64,000 nt of DNA. It comes from an uncultured Alphaproteobacteria bacterium (GTDB taxonomy: Bacteria > Pseudomonadota > Alphaproteobacteria > Micavibrionales > Micavibrionaceae). A program made the translations under genes and the position numbers. Positions 20,094 to 28,568 of this stretch are shown here, in pieces (position 1 is the first letter of the stretch; every line of letters begins with the position of its first letter). The notes below the pieces were generated by a model. That model did no database searches. It worked only from the letters and a program-made list of their open reading frames with translations, and had not been told where the DNA came from. Location: assembly GCA_946481075.1 (NCBI GenBank), contig CAMLMC010000004.1:1-64000 (forward strand), given 5' to 3'.

Positions 20094-21083
20094 ATGCCAG
20101 TTCCCGATTACATTGAAGTTGAAGACTATCTTCACACCAATTTTTCTACCGCTGCAAAAACGCAAACCATCAAAACCATCGCAAAACCATTCGATATCGA
20201 TTCCATCGATTTCCGCATTGTCCCGCGCGAAGTGATGCAATCTTACCTGCAAGGTTTCAACAAGGCGCAGATAGCAGAATTTGAAGAAGCCTATGCGCAA
20301 GTACGCGACAGAGCCTTTGCGCCGTTTGTGCGCCAAATGGCCGATGGGAAAAAATATGAAACGCCATCAACAGCAACGGTTGTGATCGGCAATGCGGGTT
20401 CGGGCAAATCACACCTGATCCAGCGCCTGAAACTCAATGCCGTGGAATGTAGCGCCGATGAAATTCTAACCGACATTCCCTCTTTCCAACACGCCGTGAA
20501 AGACGCACAAAGTCATGCAAGCCAGCATGATCAAACAAGCGTTTGGGGTTATGTGCGTGAAGAACTGACCAAGGCCACGGAAAAATTCCGCCCTGCCGCG
20601 CAATATATGACCGGCCTTCTGATTCAGGAAGCCATAGAGAACAACCTGCCCGTTATGGCCGAAATCACCGGCAAGGCGAAAGGCACGGTCGAACTGATTG
20701 AAAACATAAAACGCACGGGCACACCGGTTGATGGCTATATCTGCCTGACAACGGACGTGATCGCCGCCGTCGCGTGCGAGCGCAGATGGAACACGTTCCA
20801 CCCTGTGTCCGTCAGTCCCGAGCAAGTTGAAGAAAACCATGGTCTCATCCTTGATAATGTACCGGGAATTGTCGCTTCATTGAACGGCAACGTGACAATA
20901 CTCGCACGTTATGGAGTGAACGAGCCTTTGAAGCCGGTCGTTCATGCCAACGCAACAAAATACCAGTTGGATGCCGACACACTCGAAAAATACAACAAGA
21001 CCTTCGGTGCCAAACTGGCCGTTGGTGATTTGATGGCCAGCCGCAAGCTGGTGGCAATGGCGGAATACAAACCGCAAATGTAA
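20094..21083 (+). CDS. Zeta-toxin-like P-loop kinase domain protein
   Basis: A 329-residue protein with a Walker A loop GNAGSGKS at residues 99-106, followed by SADEILTDIPSF, a helical lid, and LLIQEAIENNLPVMAEITGKAKGTVELI.. GYICLTTDVIAAVACERR, in the order seen in zeta toxin / UDP-GlcNAc kinase folds. An N-terminal region of about 95 residues is not recognised. Zeta toxins phosphorylate UDP-N-acetylglucosamine; that substrate is not shown here. No antitoxin of usual size is adjacent. Start at 20094 is preceded by AGAGAG; upstream TTG at 20076 is less likely. Confidence 0.65.
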   Translation: MPVPDYIEVEDYLHTNFSTAAKTQTIKTIAKPFDIDSIDFRIVPREVMQSYLQGFNKAQIAEFEEAYAQVRDRAFAPFVRQMADGKKYETPSTATVVIGNAGSGKSHLIQRLKLNAVECSADEILTDIPSFQHAVKDAQSHASQHDQTSVWGYVREELTKATEKFRPAAQYMTGLLIQEAIENNLPVMAEITGKAKGTVELIENIKRTGTPVDGYICLTTDVIAAVACERRWNTFHPVSVSPEQVEENHGLILDNVPGIVASLNGNVTILARYGVNEPLKPVVHANATKYQLDADTLEKYNKTFGAKLAVGDLMASRKLVAMAEYKPQM

Positions 21084-21133
21084 TTAAAGTTTCAAGGAAA
21101 AGAGACGTTCCGGACGGGCGTCTTTGTGAAAAG

Positions 21134-21168
21134 AACGGGGCTTTGCGGATGCGGGCCCCGTTTTTCTT
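21134..21168 (+). terminator. Terminator after the zeta-like kinase gene
   Basis: AACGGGGC and GCCCCGTT pair, followed by TTTTTCTTTC, 50 bases past the kinase stop and abutting the end of convergent rlmE. Confidence 0.8.
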
Positions 21169-21169
21169 T

Positions 21170-21814
21170 CTAAGAATTGCGGCGGAACCCTTGCGCGATC
21201 ACATAGGTCTCCGGCGATTCCTTGCGGGATGCCGGCGGCTTGATGTGCTTGATGGTTTTGAAATCCTTTTTCATCAGAGCGAGCAAATCGGATTGCGTGC
21301 CACCCTGAAACACCTTGGCGATAAATGTGCCTTCGGGTTTTAGAACCTCTACGGCAAAATAATAGGCGGCCTCGACCAGTGCGATGATTTTAAGGTGGTC
21401 CGTCTGCTGATGCCCGATAGTGTTGTGTGCCATGTCGGACATCACAACATCGGCCTTTTCACCGCCAAGCGCGTTGATAAGCGTTTCCGGCGCGGCATCA
21501 TCCATGAAATCCATCTGGAAAAAGGTCATGCCGGGAAGGTCATCCATTTCCAACAAATCGATGGCGACCACATGTTTACATCCCTTTTGCAGGGCGACCT
21601 GTACCCAGCCGCCGGGGGCCGCGCCCAAATCCACCACCACCTGATTTTTCTTCAGAACGTGGAGCTTTTCGTCAAGCTCCAGCAGTTTATAGGCGGCGCG
21701 GGAGCGATAGCCATCCTTCTTCGCCCGCTGGACATACGGGTCGTTCAATTGACGTTGCAGCCATTTGATCGAGGATATTTTGCGGCCCTTGGCCGTTTTG
21801 ATGCGTTCGCCCAT
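21170..21814 (-). CDS. rlmE: 23S rRNA (uridine-2'-O-)-methyltransferase
   Basis: FtsJ/RrmJ enzyme methylating U2552 of 23S rRNA late in ribosome assembly. The 214-residue protein carries VVVDLGAAPGGWVQVAL (SAM binding) and the K-D-K-E tetrad: Lys in SRAAYKLLELD, Asp in VMSDMAHNTIGHQ, Lys in FIAKVFQGG, Glu in KESPETYVIA. The start at 21814 (MGERIKTAKGRK) matches the family N-terminus; 21 more codons upstream are open but not homologous. Confidence 0.93.
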   Translation of the reverse strand: MGERIKTAKGRKISSIKWLQRQLNDPYVQRAKKDGYRSRAAYKLLELDEKLHVLKKNQVVVDLGAAPGGWVQVALQKGCKHVVAIDLLEMDDLPGMTFFQMDFMDDAAPETLINALGGEKADVVMSDMAHNTIGHQQTDHLKIIALVEAAYYFAVEVLKPEGTFIAKVFQGGTQSDLLALMKKDFKTIKHIKPPASRKESPETYVIAQGFRRNS

Positions 21815-21846
21815 GGAGGGGGTTATACGGTGTTCGGGGCCAAAAA

Positions 21847-22200
21847 TCAAAGAATCATGACAAGGGTTGAAACGCAAAAGGCAGTGATGAATATGGTGAT
21901 CGAGGCCGCGATATGGACATGCTTGTCAACACCCGGTGAAAAATGGGACAGGATCAGAAAGAAGAAAATAAACAAGCCGTAGGTGATTTGCCCGCGCGGC
22001 AAAAGCCCCATATCGATCAGCCCGAACACGCCGCGTGGGAAGCCCACCGACTGCATCAATTCGATCTGGAGCCGCAGCATAAGAACGCAGGCCCCCGCGA
22101 AAAAGGCGGTTTTGATCTTCCGGCCTTTTTCAATAATGACCAGTGACAAGGGGATCCAGAGAAGGTCTATCCAAGGGGTAAGGGACTGGATTGTGAACAT
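21847..22200 (-). CDS. Small polytopic inner-membrane protein
   Basis: A 117-residue protein with four predicted membrane segments (about residues 8-24, 32-52, 70-90 and 95-117, the last reading SITIFITAFCVSTLVMIL). No recognised domain. It lies just upstream of rlmE on the same strand (32 bases), so they may be co-transcribed, and its start region faces the divergent M48 protease gene. The ATG at 22200 puts the first helix near the N-terminus. Confidence 0.6.
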   Translation of the reverse strand: MFTIQSLTPWIDLLWIPLSLVIIEKGRKIKTAFFAGACVLMLRLQIELMQSVGFPRGVFGLIDMGLLPRGQITYGLFIFFFLILSHFSPGVDKHVHIAASITIFITAFCVSTLVMIL

Positions 22201-22264
22201 AACGGTTTTCAGGCACTCTTGATTGACCCAATTTTCACCATAATCGGGTTCCAAAAGGAATGCC

Positions 22265-23602
22265 ATGAAGTTTTGCGCCGCCCTAGCCCTTAGCCTTCTC
22301 CTCTCCTGCGGAATAGCCGCCCCCGCAGCGGCGCAGACCATTATCCGCGACGCCGAAATCGAAGGATATATGCAGGAATGGTTCGCCCCGATCTACAAGG
22401 CGGCGGGAATGGATGCGGACCGCGTCAACATCATTCTGGTGCAGGATAGCAATATCAACGCCTTCGTCGCAGGCGGACCGAACATTTTCTTCTACACCGG
22501 CCTTTTACAAAAAACAGACAATCCCGGCGAAGTGATCGGCGTCATGGCGCACGAACTGGGCCACATCACGGGCGGGCATCTGATCCGCGGGCGCGAGGCG
22601 ATGGAAAATGCGTCCTATGAATCGATCCTCGGCATGATTTTGGGCGTCGGCGCCGCAATTGCAACAGGCGATGGCGGCGCGGCGGCGACCGTCGGCACGG
22701 GCATGGCAAGCGTCGCCCAGCGCGGATATTTGAAGCATAGCCGCGCCTTTGAATCCTCTGCCGACCAAGCCGCGCTGCGTTATCTTGAAAGCGCACAAAT
22801 AAACCCCACAGGCCTTGGCAGTTTCATGAAAAAACTGGAAGGACAGGAATTGCGCGCCACCAGTCAGCAGGCCGAATATGTCCGCACGCACCCCCTGTCC
22901 CGCGACCGGTTCGGCGCGATCATGAGCCGTGTCGATTCCTCCCCCTACAAGGACAAACCATACCCCGCCGCGTGGGACGAACAGCACAGGATGATGATTG
23001 CCAAACTGAGCGGGTTCATCACGCCGCAGCAAGTCGCGTGGCAATATGACGACACCGACAAATCCCTTCCGGCGATTTCCGCCAGAGCCATTGCCGCCTA
23101 TCGCATGGACGAGGTTGCAAATGCCTTGAAATATGCCGACCAGCTTTTGGCGGCGCAACCAAACAACCCCTATTTCCTTGAACTCAAGGGCCAGATGCTG
23201 ACCGATTTCGGACGGTTGAAAGAGGCCCTGCCCTATTACGAGAAGGCCGTTGCGATCAAACCCGATGCCGCCTTGATCCGCATTCCGCTCGCCCATGTGC
23301 AGTTGGAAACCGCAGGCAATGACCGCGCCAAATTGCAAAAAGCCATCGACAATTTGAACATCGCCCAAAAGAGCGAGCCGCGGTCAGGCCGTATCCACCG
23401 CCTTCTCGCCACCGCCTATGGAAGGATGGGCAATGAACCCGCGGCCAAGCTTCATCTTGCCGAAGAGGCCCTGTTACAGCGCCGGTACGATTACGCCAAA
23501 TCGCAGGCCAAGGCGGCGCAGGCCAGCCTGAAAACAGGCAGCGCCGACTGGATCCGGGCCGGAGATATTATTAACTATGTCGAAACCAACAAGGATATGT
23601 AA
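22265..23602 (+). CDS. Periplasmic M48 metalloprotease with TPR domain (BepA-like)
   Basis: A 445-residue exported protease with a signal peptide ending AAPAAAQ (about residue 24), the zinc motif HELGH at 96-100 (GVMAHELGHITGGHLIRG), the second part AFESSADQAALRYLESA with the third ligand, and a C-terminal half of tetratricopeptide repeats (LKYADQLLAAQPNNPYFLEL, LPYYEKAVAIKPDAAL). This is the layout of BepA/YfgC, which helps assemble or degrade outer-membrane proteins such as LptD; that role is inferred from architecture. The downstream thiol-oxidase genes fit an envelope quality-control group. Confidence 0.9.
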   Translation: MKFCAALALSLLLSCGIAAPAAAQTIIRDAEIEGYMQEWFAPIYKAAGMDADRVNIILVQDSNINAFVAGGPNIFFYTGLLQKTDNPGEVIGVMAHELGHITGGHLIRGREAMENASYESILGMILGVGAAIATGDGGAAATVGTGMASVAQRGYLKHSRAFESSADQAALRYLESAQINPTGLGSFMKKLEGQELRATSQQAEYVRTHPLSRDRFGAIMSRVDSSPYKDKPYPAAWDEQHRMMIAKLSGFITPQQVAWQYDDTDKSLPAISARAIAAYRMDEVANALKYADQLLAAQPNNPYFLELKGQMLTDFGRLKEALPYYEKAVAIKPDAALIRIPLAHVQLETAGNDRAKLQKAIDNLNIAQKSEPRSGRIHRLLATAYGRMGNEPAAKLHLAEEALLQRRYDYAKSQAKAAQASLKTGSADWIRAGDIINYVETNKDM

Positions 23603-23717
23603 TTTTACGGGGGTATAATCTGGCCTTTTGCCCTACCCCGCTTAAATTGATTAAGATAGTATGAGACCCCAAAACAACGGCCCGCAGAAGGCGGCCCCAA
23701 AAAAGGAGACTACCCAC

Positions 23718-24458
23718 GTGAAAAAGCTTCTTCTGTCCACGATTCTGGCAACTATGGCGCTGCCAGCCGCCGCAAACGCGCAGGCGCTCAGCGCGGACCA
23801 GAAAAAAGAGATCGAGGCATTGATCCATGAATATATCCTGAACCATGGCGACATCGTGATCGAGGCCGTCAACAAATATCAGGCCAAGCAGGAAGAGGAA
23901 AGCAACAAGCAGGCCGAAGATGCCGCCGCCGACCTGATCACCAAACTCAAGACCGACAAGGATGTGGCGCAAACGGGCAATCCGGAGGGCGATGTTATTG
24001 TCGTCGAATTTTTCGATTATAATTGCGGCTGGTGCAAAAAGGCGTTCGAGGAAATCCAGACCCTGATCAAGGAAGACAAGAACGTCAAGGTCGTACTGTA
24101 TGATATTCCGATCCTCGGCCCCACATCGCATCTGGCCTCCCGCTGGTCGCTCGCCGCGAAGAAGCAGGGTAAATACTGGGACTTCCATCAGGCCGTGATT
24201 ACGCATCAGGGATCGCTTGATGAAGAAGTGCTTGCCAGACTTGCAAAAGATGCGGGCGTGGATGTCGAAAAACTGAAAAAAGATCTGGAAGACCCGTCGA
24301 TCGATGCGGAACTGAAATCCCATCTGGAAGTGACGAAATCCCTTGGCATTCAGGGCACGCCCGGATTCCTTGTGAACGAGAAGGTCTTCCGCGGATACGT
24401 CCCGTATGACACGCTGAAAGGCGCCATCAAGGAAGCCCGCGAAGCCAAGAAGGAATAG
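23718..24458 (+). CDS. DsbA-family periplasmic thiol-disulfide oxidoreductase
   Basis: A 246-residue exported thioredoxin-fold protein (Com1/ScsC-like). Signal peptide MKKLLLSTILATMALPAAANA; helical N-terminal part (25-85) possibly for oligomerisation; active site CGWC at 103-106 in FFDYNCGWCKK; cis-Pro loop GIQGTPGFLV. I take GTG at 23718 as the start because AAAAGGAG lies 9 bases upstream and the signal peptide begins there; an ATG at 23661 would add 19 polar residues. A TATAAT box at 23614-23619 may drive it. Confidence 0.88.
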   Translation: MKKLLLSTILATMALPAAANAQALSADQKKEIEALIHEYILNHGDIVIEAVNKYQAKQEEESNKQAEDAAADLITKLKTDKDVAQTGNPEGDVIVVEFFDYNCGWCKKAFEEIQTLIKEDKNVKVVLYDIPILGPTSHLASRWSLAAKKQGKYWDFHQAVITHQGSLDEEVLARLAKDAGVDVEKLKKDLEDPSIDAELKSHLEVTKSLGIQGTPGFLVNEKVFRGYVPYDTLKGAIKEAREAKKE

Positions 24459-24488
24459 TTCTTGGAAACCCCGTAAAGGCAGGCCGTT

Positions 24489-25094
24489 ATGTTTTATCGT
24501 ATTCTGGCAGCCATGGTTGCGGTGGCGTTGATTTACATTGTTTATGAAGTCATCGCCACCCAGCGTTATTACAAGCTCCTCCTGACCCCGCCTGCGCCGT
24601 TCATGGCGATGAATTACGACAGCGGCGAAATCCCCGTCGTTCAATATATCGATCTGCGATGCGCCGAATGTAAAAAAGCCGCCCTCGTCATGATGGATTA
24701 CGCCGAACAAAACCCGGATGTTCTATATATCCTGCGCCCGATCCACCGCGGCGATGAAACAGGATATAACGAGGCCCGCACCGTGATTGCCACCGGCGCG
24801 CAGGGACGGTATTTCGACACCATGCGCATAATTGCCGGTTTTGACGGTCATCCGGATGAACAATTCTACCGCGGTAATGCCTCGCTTCTCGATATCGACA
24901 TCGACCAGTTGCAAAAAGACGTTAACAGCGCCGAAACCGGCGAAATCATGCAAAAAAACGACCTGGCCATCGCACAGTCGGAGCTTAAATCGACCCAGGC
25001 CCTTATGGTCGGGCGCAAATTATATTATCTTGGGGCGCCGCTTAGCGAAAATGATGTTGCAAGTATGGTTGAGGCCGAACGCAAAAAGCGTTAA
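24489..25094 (+). CDS. Membrane-anchored thioredoxin-like protein
   Basis: A 201-residue protein with an N-terminal membrane anchor (residues 3-23, ILAAMVAVALIYIVYEVIA) and a diverged DsbA/thioredoxin-like periplasmic domain. The candidate active site is CAEC at 58-61 (QYIDLRCAECKKAA). The domain resembles the preceding DsbA-like gene in layout (VVQYIDLRC versus VVEFFDYNC) and lies 30 bases after it, suggesting a duplicated pair in one operon. Redox direction is unknown. Confidence 0.72.
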   Translation: MFYRILAAMVAVALIYIVYEVIATQRYYKLLLTPPAPFMAMNYDSGEIPVVQYIDLRCAECKKAALVMMDYAEQNPDVLYILRPIHRGDETGYNEARTVIATGAQGRYFDTMRIIAGFDGHPDEQFYRGNASLLDIDIDQLQKDVNSAETGEIMQKNDLAIAQSELKSTQALMVGRKLYYLGAPLSENDVASMVEAERKKR

Positions 25095-25129
25095 AAGGGC
25101 GAATATTCAAACACTGAAAGGACTTTTCG

Positions 25130-25855
25130 ATGAAAAAGCATTTCTACCTGATGCCGGTTCTGGCCCTGTCGATGACGGCTTTTGCCCTCACGGCCTGCGA
25201 TGACAAGAAAGAGGACGCGGCCGCGCCGGATGCGCCACTCGAAAGCTCCATGCCCGCCGCGCAAGTGCCCGCCGGAGAAGACACACCAGCCCCTGCAGAG
25301 ACTGAGGCCGCAACCACGCAAGCCCCCGATGAACCTGTTGTGCAGGCAGCAAGCCCGGTCACCGTGATGGATGCGCATGCCTATGCCACGGCGCCGAGCG
25401 CCGAAACGGGTGCCATCTTTGCCAAGATCACCAACAACAGCGCAACACCGGATCTTCTGATCCAGGCCAAAACGGACGTTTCAAACAAATCGGAAATTCA
25501 CGAGATTGCACAAGACCCGCAAACTGGTGCGACCATGATGCGCCGGACGAGCGGCATCGACATACCCGCCAATGGCGGGGTGACGCTGGCGCCCGATAGC
25601 TATCACATCATGCTGATGGGTCTGAAGGCACCGTTGACCGGCGGGCAGACGTTCGACGTGCGCCTGATTTTCCGTGATGCGGGCGAAGTGGTCGTCCCCG
25701 TCACGGTTGTAACGGTCGGGGCCGCAGAAGCAGCGGAACATGATCATTCCACGCATGAAGGACATGGCGGGGCGGACGATGCAGGCATGAGCGAGGATGC
25801 CGCCGAGACAATGCCAGCCGGAGAAGCGCCCGCTGATGACGCCGCCGCGCAATAA
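25130..25855 (+). CDS. PCuAC-type copper chaperone lipoprotein
   Basis: A 241-residue predicted lipoprotein: signal with lipobox LTAC (MKKHFYLMPVL..FALTAC), a disordered Ala/Pro/Glu linker (residues 25-75), and a PCuAC (DUF461) domain at about 80-190. The copper ligands of the family are visible as HEIAQDPQTGATMMRR and YHIMLMGL. A His/Met-rich tail (EHDHSTHEGHGGADDAGM) may add metal binding. PCuAC proteins deliver Cu(I) to cytochrome oxidase CuA together with SCO proteins; an SCO gene is present at 57.5 kb. Follows the two thiol-oxidoreductase genes by 35 bases. Confidence 0.88.
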   Translation: MKKHFYLMPVLALSMTAFALTACDDKKEDAAAPDAPLESSMPAAQVPAGEDTPAPAETEAATTQAPDEPVVQAASPVTVMDAHAYATAPSAETGAIFAKITNNSATPDLLIQAKTDVSNKSEIHEIAQDPQTGATMMRRTSGIDIPANGGVTLAPDSYHIMLMGLKAPLTGGQTFDVRLIFRDAGEVVVPVTVVTVGAAEAAEHDHSTHEGHGGADDAGMSEDAAETMPAGEAPADDAAAQ

Positions 25856-26288
25856 CAAAATCCTGATTATCAACGGCCCGAACCTCAACATGCTGGGGGT
25901 TCGGGAACCATCCATTTATGGCCATGAAACGCTCGATGATATTCGCGCCCTATGTGAGCAGGCAGGGAGCGCGAAACATTTCACCATCGATTTCCGCCAG
26001 AGCAATCATGAGGGAGAGATTGTCACCTGGATTCAGGACGAACGGCTTTCGATTGCCGGCCTTATTATCAATGCCGGGGCCTATACCCACACATCCCTTG
26101 CGATCCATGACGCGCTTAAACTTCTGGATGTTCCCATTATAGAAGTGCATCTGTCCGATCCGGAGCAACGGGAAGAATTCCGACACTTTTCATATATATC
26201 CCTAGTCGCGGCCATGGTCATAAAGGGGCGGAAATCCGCGGGTTATGTCGAGGCGATCGAGGCCTTGTCCACATTGGTTAAGGATTAG
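25836..26288 (+). CDS. aroQ: Type II 3-dehydroquinate dehydratase
   Basis: Dehydrates 3-dehydroquinate in the shikimate pathway. The 150-residue length and motifs fit: ILIINGPNLNMLGVREPSIYG with catalytic Arg and Tyr, INAGAYTHTSLAIHDAL, and PIIEVHLSDPEQREEFR. The ATG at 25836 lies inside the end of the PCuAC gene (20-base overlap, different frame), so the two may be translationally coupled. It precedes accB as in many alphaproteobacteria. Confidence 0.95.
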   Translation: MTPPRNNKILIINGPNLNMLGVREPSIYGHETLDDIRALCEQAGSAKHFTIDFRQSNHEGEIVTWIQDERLSIAGLIINAGAYTHTSLAIHDALKLLDVPIIEVHLSDPEQREEFRHFSYISLVAAMVIKGRKSAGYVEAIEALSTLVKD

Positions 26289-26367
26289 CCACGCCGAAAT
26301 CTTTGACTTATGCGGCTTTTTTCTCTATTCAGGTGCGTTTGAAGATTAACGAAAAGTAGCGAGCATT

Positions 26368-26832
26368 ATGAAGATCGATACCAAAGCGATCCGCCAGCTG
26401 GCGGAGTTACTGGACGAAACGGGCCTCACCGAAATCGAAGTGGCCGAGGGCGACCAGATGATCCGCGTCAACAAGGGCGGCGCCTATCTGGCCGCACCGC
26501 AGGCGAACATGGTTCCGGCCAACTTTAACATGGGCAGCGACCCCGGCACGCCGCAGCAGGCAAACAATGCCGCACCGGCCACAATTACATCCGACACGCC
26601 GGGCGCCGTATCATCCCCGATGGTCGGCACGGCCTATCTGGCACCGGAACCATCCGCGCCGAACTTTGTCCAAAAAGGCGATAGCGTCAATGTCGGTGAC
26701 ACGCTCCTCATTATCGAAGCCATGAAAGTGATGAACCCGATCAAGGCATCGAAGGCCGGCGTCATCAAGCAAATCCTCGTCGAAAGCGGCAAGCCGGTCG
26801 AATTTGGCGATGTTTTGATGGTCATTGAGTAA
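26368..26832 (+). CDS. accB: Biotin carboxyl carrier protein of acetyl-CoA carboxylase
   Basis: Carries the biotin that moves CO2 from AccC to the carboxyltransferase in fatty acid synthesis. The 154-residue protein has the N-terminal assembly region ([18 protein letters not shown]), an Ala/Pro linker at 45-80, and the biotinyl domain with modified Lys120 in [12 protein letters not shown]. accC normally follows directly; here a 96-codon gene lies between, with 5-base gaps on both sides. Confidence 0.96.
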   Translation: MKIDTKAIRQLAELLDETGLTEIEVAEGDQMIRVNKGGAYLAAPQANMVPANFNMGSDPGTPQQANNAAPATITSDTPGAVSSPMVGTAYLAPEPSAPNFVQKGDSVNVGDTLLIIEAMKVMNPIKASKAGVIKQILVESGKPVEFGDVLMVIE

Positions 26833-26837
26833 TAGTC

Positions 26838-27128
26838 ATGTTAGCCCCCAACAAAATAAGAGAAGATTTCGTTAATCGCCTAACAGAAATTTTCATCACA
26901 TATTCTGAGCCGGGTGATTCAAAACTACCTTTCTTAAAGCATGCCGATGCCATAGTGGCACGTTATCCAAATTTACAACACACAGGTGTTTTGGGTATGG
27001 ATGAAATTGTAAGACTTCATGGCTATCCCGAGATAACCAAAAATCTTCCTGATGGGGAAGAATATGGCGTTATTCACATGACCAATGATGCACTTACCCA
27101 AGCTCGTGCAAAACTCGAACTGATATAG
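26838..27128 (+). CDS. Unknown AT-rich gene inserted between accB and accC
   Basis: A 96-residue soluble protein ([20 protein letters not shown].. [11 protein letters not shown]) with no recognised domain. Its codon use is AT-rich (ACA, TTA, AAA, ATA codons) and unlike the flanking accB and accC, which points to recent acquisition. It fits with 5-base gaps on both sides, so accC transcription and coupling are preserved. No good ribosome site precedes its ATG, so it may depend on coupling to accB. Confidence 0.7.
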   Translation: MLAPNKIREDFVNRLTEIFITYSEPGDSKLPFLKHADAIVARYPNLQHTGVLGMDEIVRLHGYPEITKNLPDGEEYGVIHMTNDALTQARAKLELI

Positions 27129-27133
27129 ATAAC

Positions 27134-28477
27134 ATGTTTAAAAAAATTCTGATCGCCAACCGTGGTGAAATCGCGCTTCGCGTTATACGCGCCTGCCGCG
27201 AAATGGGCATTCAGTCCGTCGCCGTGCACTCGACTGCGGACGCCAATTCGATGGCCGTGCGCATGGCGGATGAATCCGTTTGTATCGGACCGCCGTCTTC
27301 CAAAGACAGCTACCTCAACATCCCCGCGATCCTGACCGCCGCCGCCGTCACCGGCGCGGAAGCGATTCACCCAGGATACGGTTTCCTGTCCGAAAACGAA
27401 ATGTTCGCCCGCATGGTGGAAGAACATGGTTTTACCTTCATCGGCCCCAAGCCCGAGCACATCGAAAAAATGGGCGACAAGGTCCGCGCGAAACAAACCG
27501 TGATGGAACTGGGTCTGCCCGTTGTTCCGGGGTCCGATGGCGCCGTGACATCCGTGGAAGAGGGCCTCGCCTTCTGCCGCAAAGCAGGTTTCCCTGTCAT
27601 CATCAAGGCGGCCTCCGGCGGCGGCGGCAAGGGCATGAAGGTGGTCCGGTCCGAAGACCAGTTCAAGGAAATGTATTCGACCGCGCGGTCCGAAGCCAAA
27701 GCGAACTTTGGCGATGACACTGTTTACATCGAAAAATACCTCGAAAAGCCGCGCCACATCGAAATTCAAATCTTCGGCGACAAGCACGGCAACGGCATTT
27801 ACCTTGGTGAGCGCGATTGTTCCATTCAACGCCGCCACCAAAAGCTGGTGGAAGAAGCGCCATCGCCAGCCCTGACACAGGCGGAGCGCGAGCAGATCGG
27901 CACACTCGCCGCCGACGTTATCCGCAAGATGGGTTATGTCGGTGCGGGCACGATCGAGTTCCTGTATGAAGACGGCAAATTCTATTTCATGGAAATGAAC
28001 ACGCGGATTCAGGTTGAACACCCCGTCACCGAACAGATTACAGGGATCGATCTGATCGCCGAGCAAATCCGCGTGGCGGCGGGCCTGCCTTTAACGCTCA
28101 ACAAAGAGAATATCAAGTTCCGCGGCCATGCCATCGAAATCCGCATCAACGCCGAAGACCCCGACACGTTCGCGCCATCTCCCGGCAAGATCACGCAATT
28201 TCATGCGCCGGGCGGGCTTGGCGTGCGTTTCGATTCCGCAATCTACGGCGGCTATTCCATTCCCCCTTATTACGATTCGATGATCGGCAAGCTGATCATC
28301 ACCGGCAAGACGCGCGAGGAATGCCTAGCCCGTATGCGCCGTGCGATCATGGAAACGATTGTCGATGGCGTGAAAACGACCCTGCCGCTCCATCTTTGGA
28401 TTTTCAACCAGCCGGAATTTATTTCAGGCGATTACAATATCCACTGGCTGGAAAAGAAACTGGCCGAACGGCAATAA
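27134..28477 (+). CDS. accC: Biotin carboxylase subunit of acetyl-CoA carboxylase
   Basis: ATP-dependent carboxylation of biotin on AccB. The 447-residue protein shows the N-terminal [20 protein letters not shown], the ATP-grasp region with [27 protein letters not shown], the active-site [14 protein letters not shown] and the C-terminal RINAEDP. Standard length. A terminator follows 16 bases after the stop. Confidence 0.97.
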   Translation: MFKKILIANRGEIALRVIRACREMGIQSVAVHSTADANSMAVRMADESVCIGPPSSKDSYLNIPAILTAAAVTGAEAIHPGYGFLSENEMFARMVEEHGFTFIGPKPEHIEKMGDKVRAKQTVMELGLPVVPGSDGAVTSVEEGLAFCRKAGFPVIIKAASGGGGKGMKVVRSEDQFKEMYSTARSEAKANFGDDTVYIEKYLEKPRHIEIQIFGDKHGNGIYLGERDCSIQRRHQKLVEEAPSPALTQAEREQIGTLAADVIRKMGYVGAGTIEFLYEDGKFYFMEMNTRIQVEHPVTEQITGIDLIAEQIRVAAGLPLTLNKENIKFRGHAIEIRINAEDPDTFAPSPGKITQFHAPGGLGVRFDSAIYGGYSIPPYYDSMIGKLIITGKTREECLARMRRAIMETIVDGVKTTLPLHLWIFNQPEFISGDYNIHWLEKKLAERQ

Positions 28478-28492
28478 AACAAGACAGTTCCC

Positions 28493-28520
28493 ACCCCGGC
28501 CCAAAGCCGGGGTTTTTCTT
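28493..28520 (+). terminator. Terminator after accC
   Basis: ACCCCGGC, loop CCAAA, GCCGGGGTTTTTCTT. Confidence 0.88.
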
Positions 28521-28568
28521 ACACAAAATTTTTGACTTTTCATAAGATTTATTGAATAGTGCGGCACT

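Noticed and set aside
22505..23368. Antisense frame across the BepA-like gene
   Set aside because: Shadow of a gene with signal peptide, HELGH and TPR motifs.
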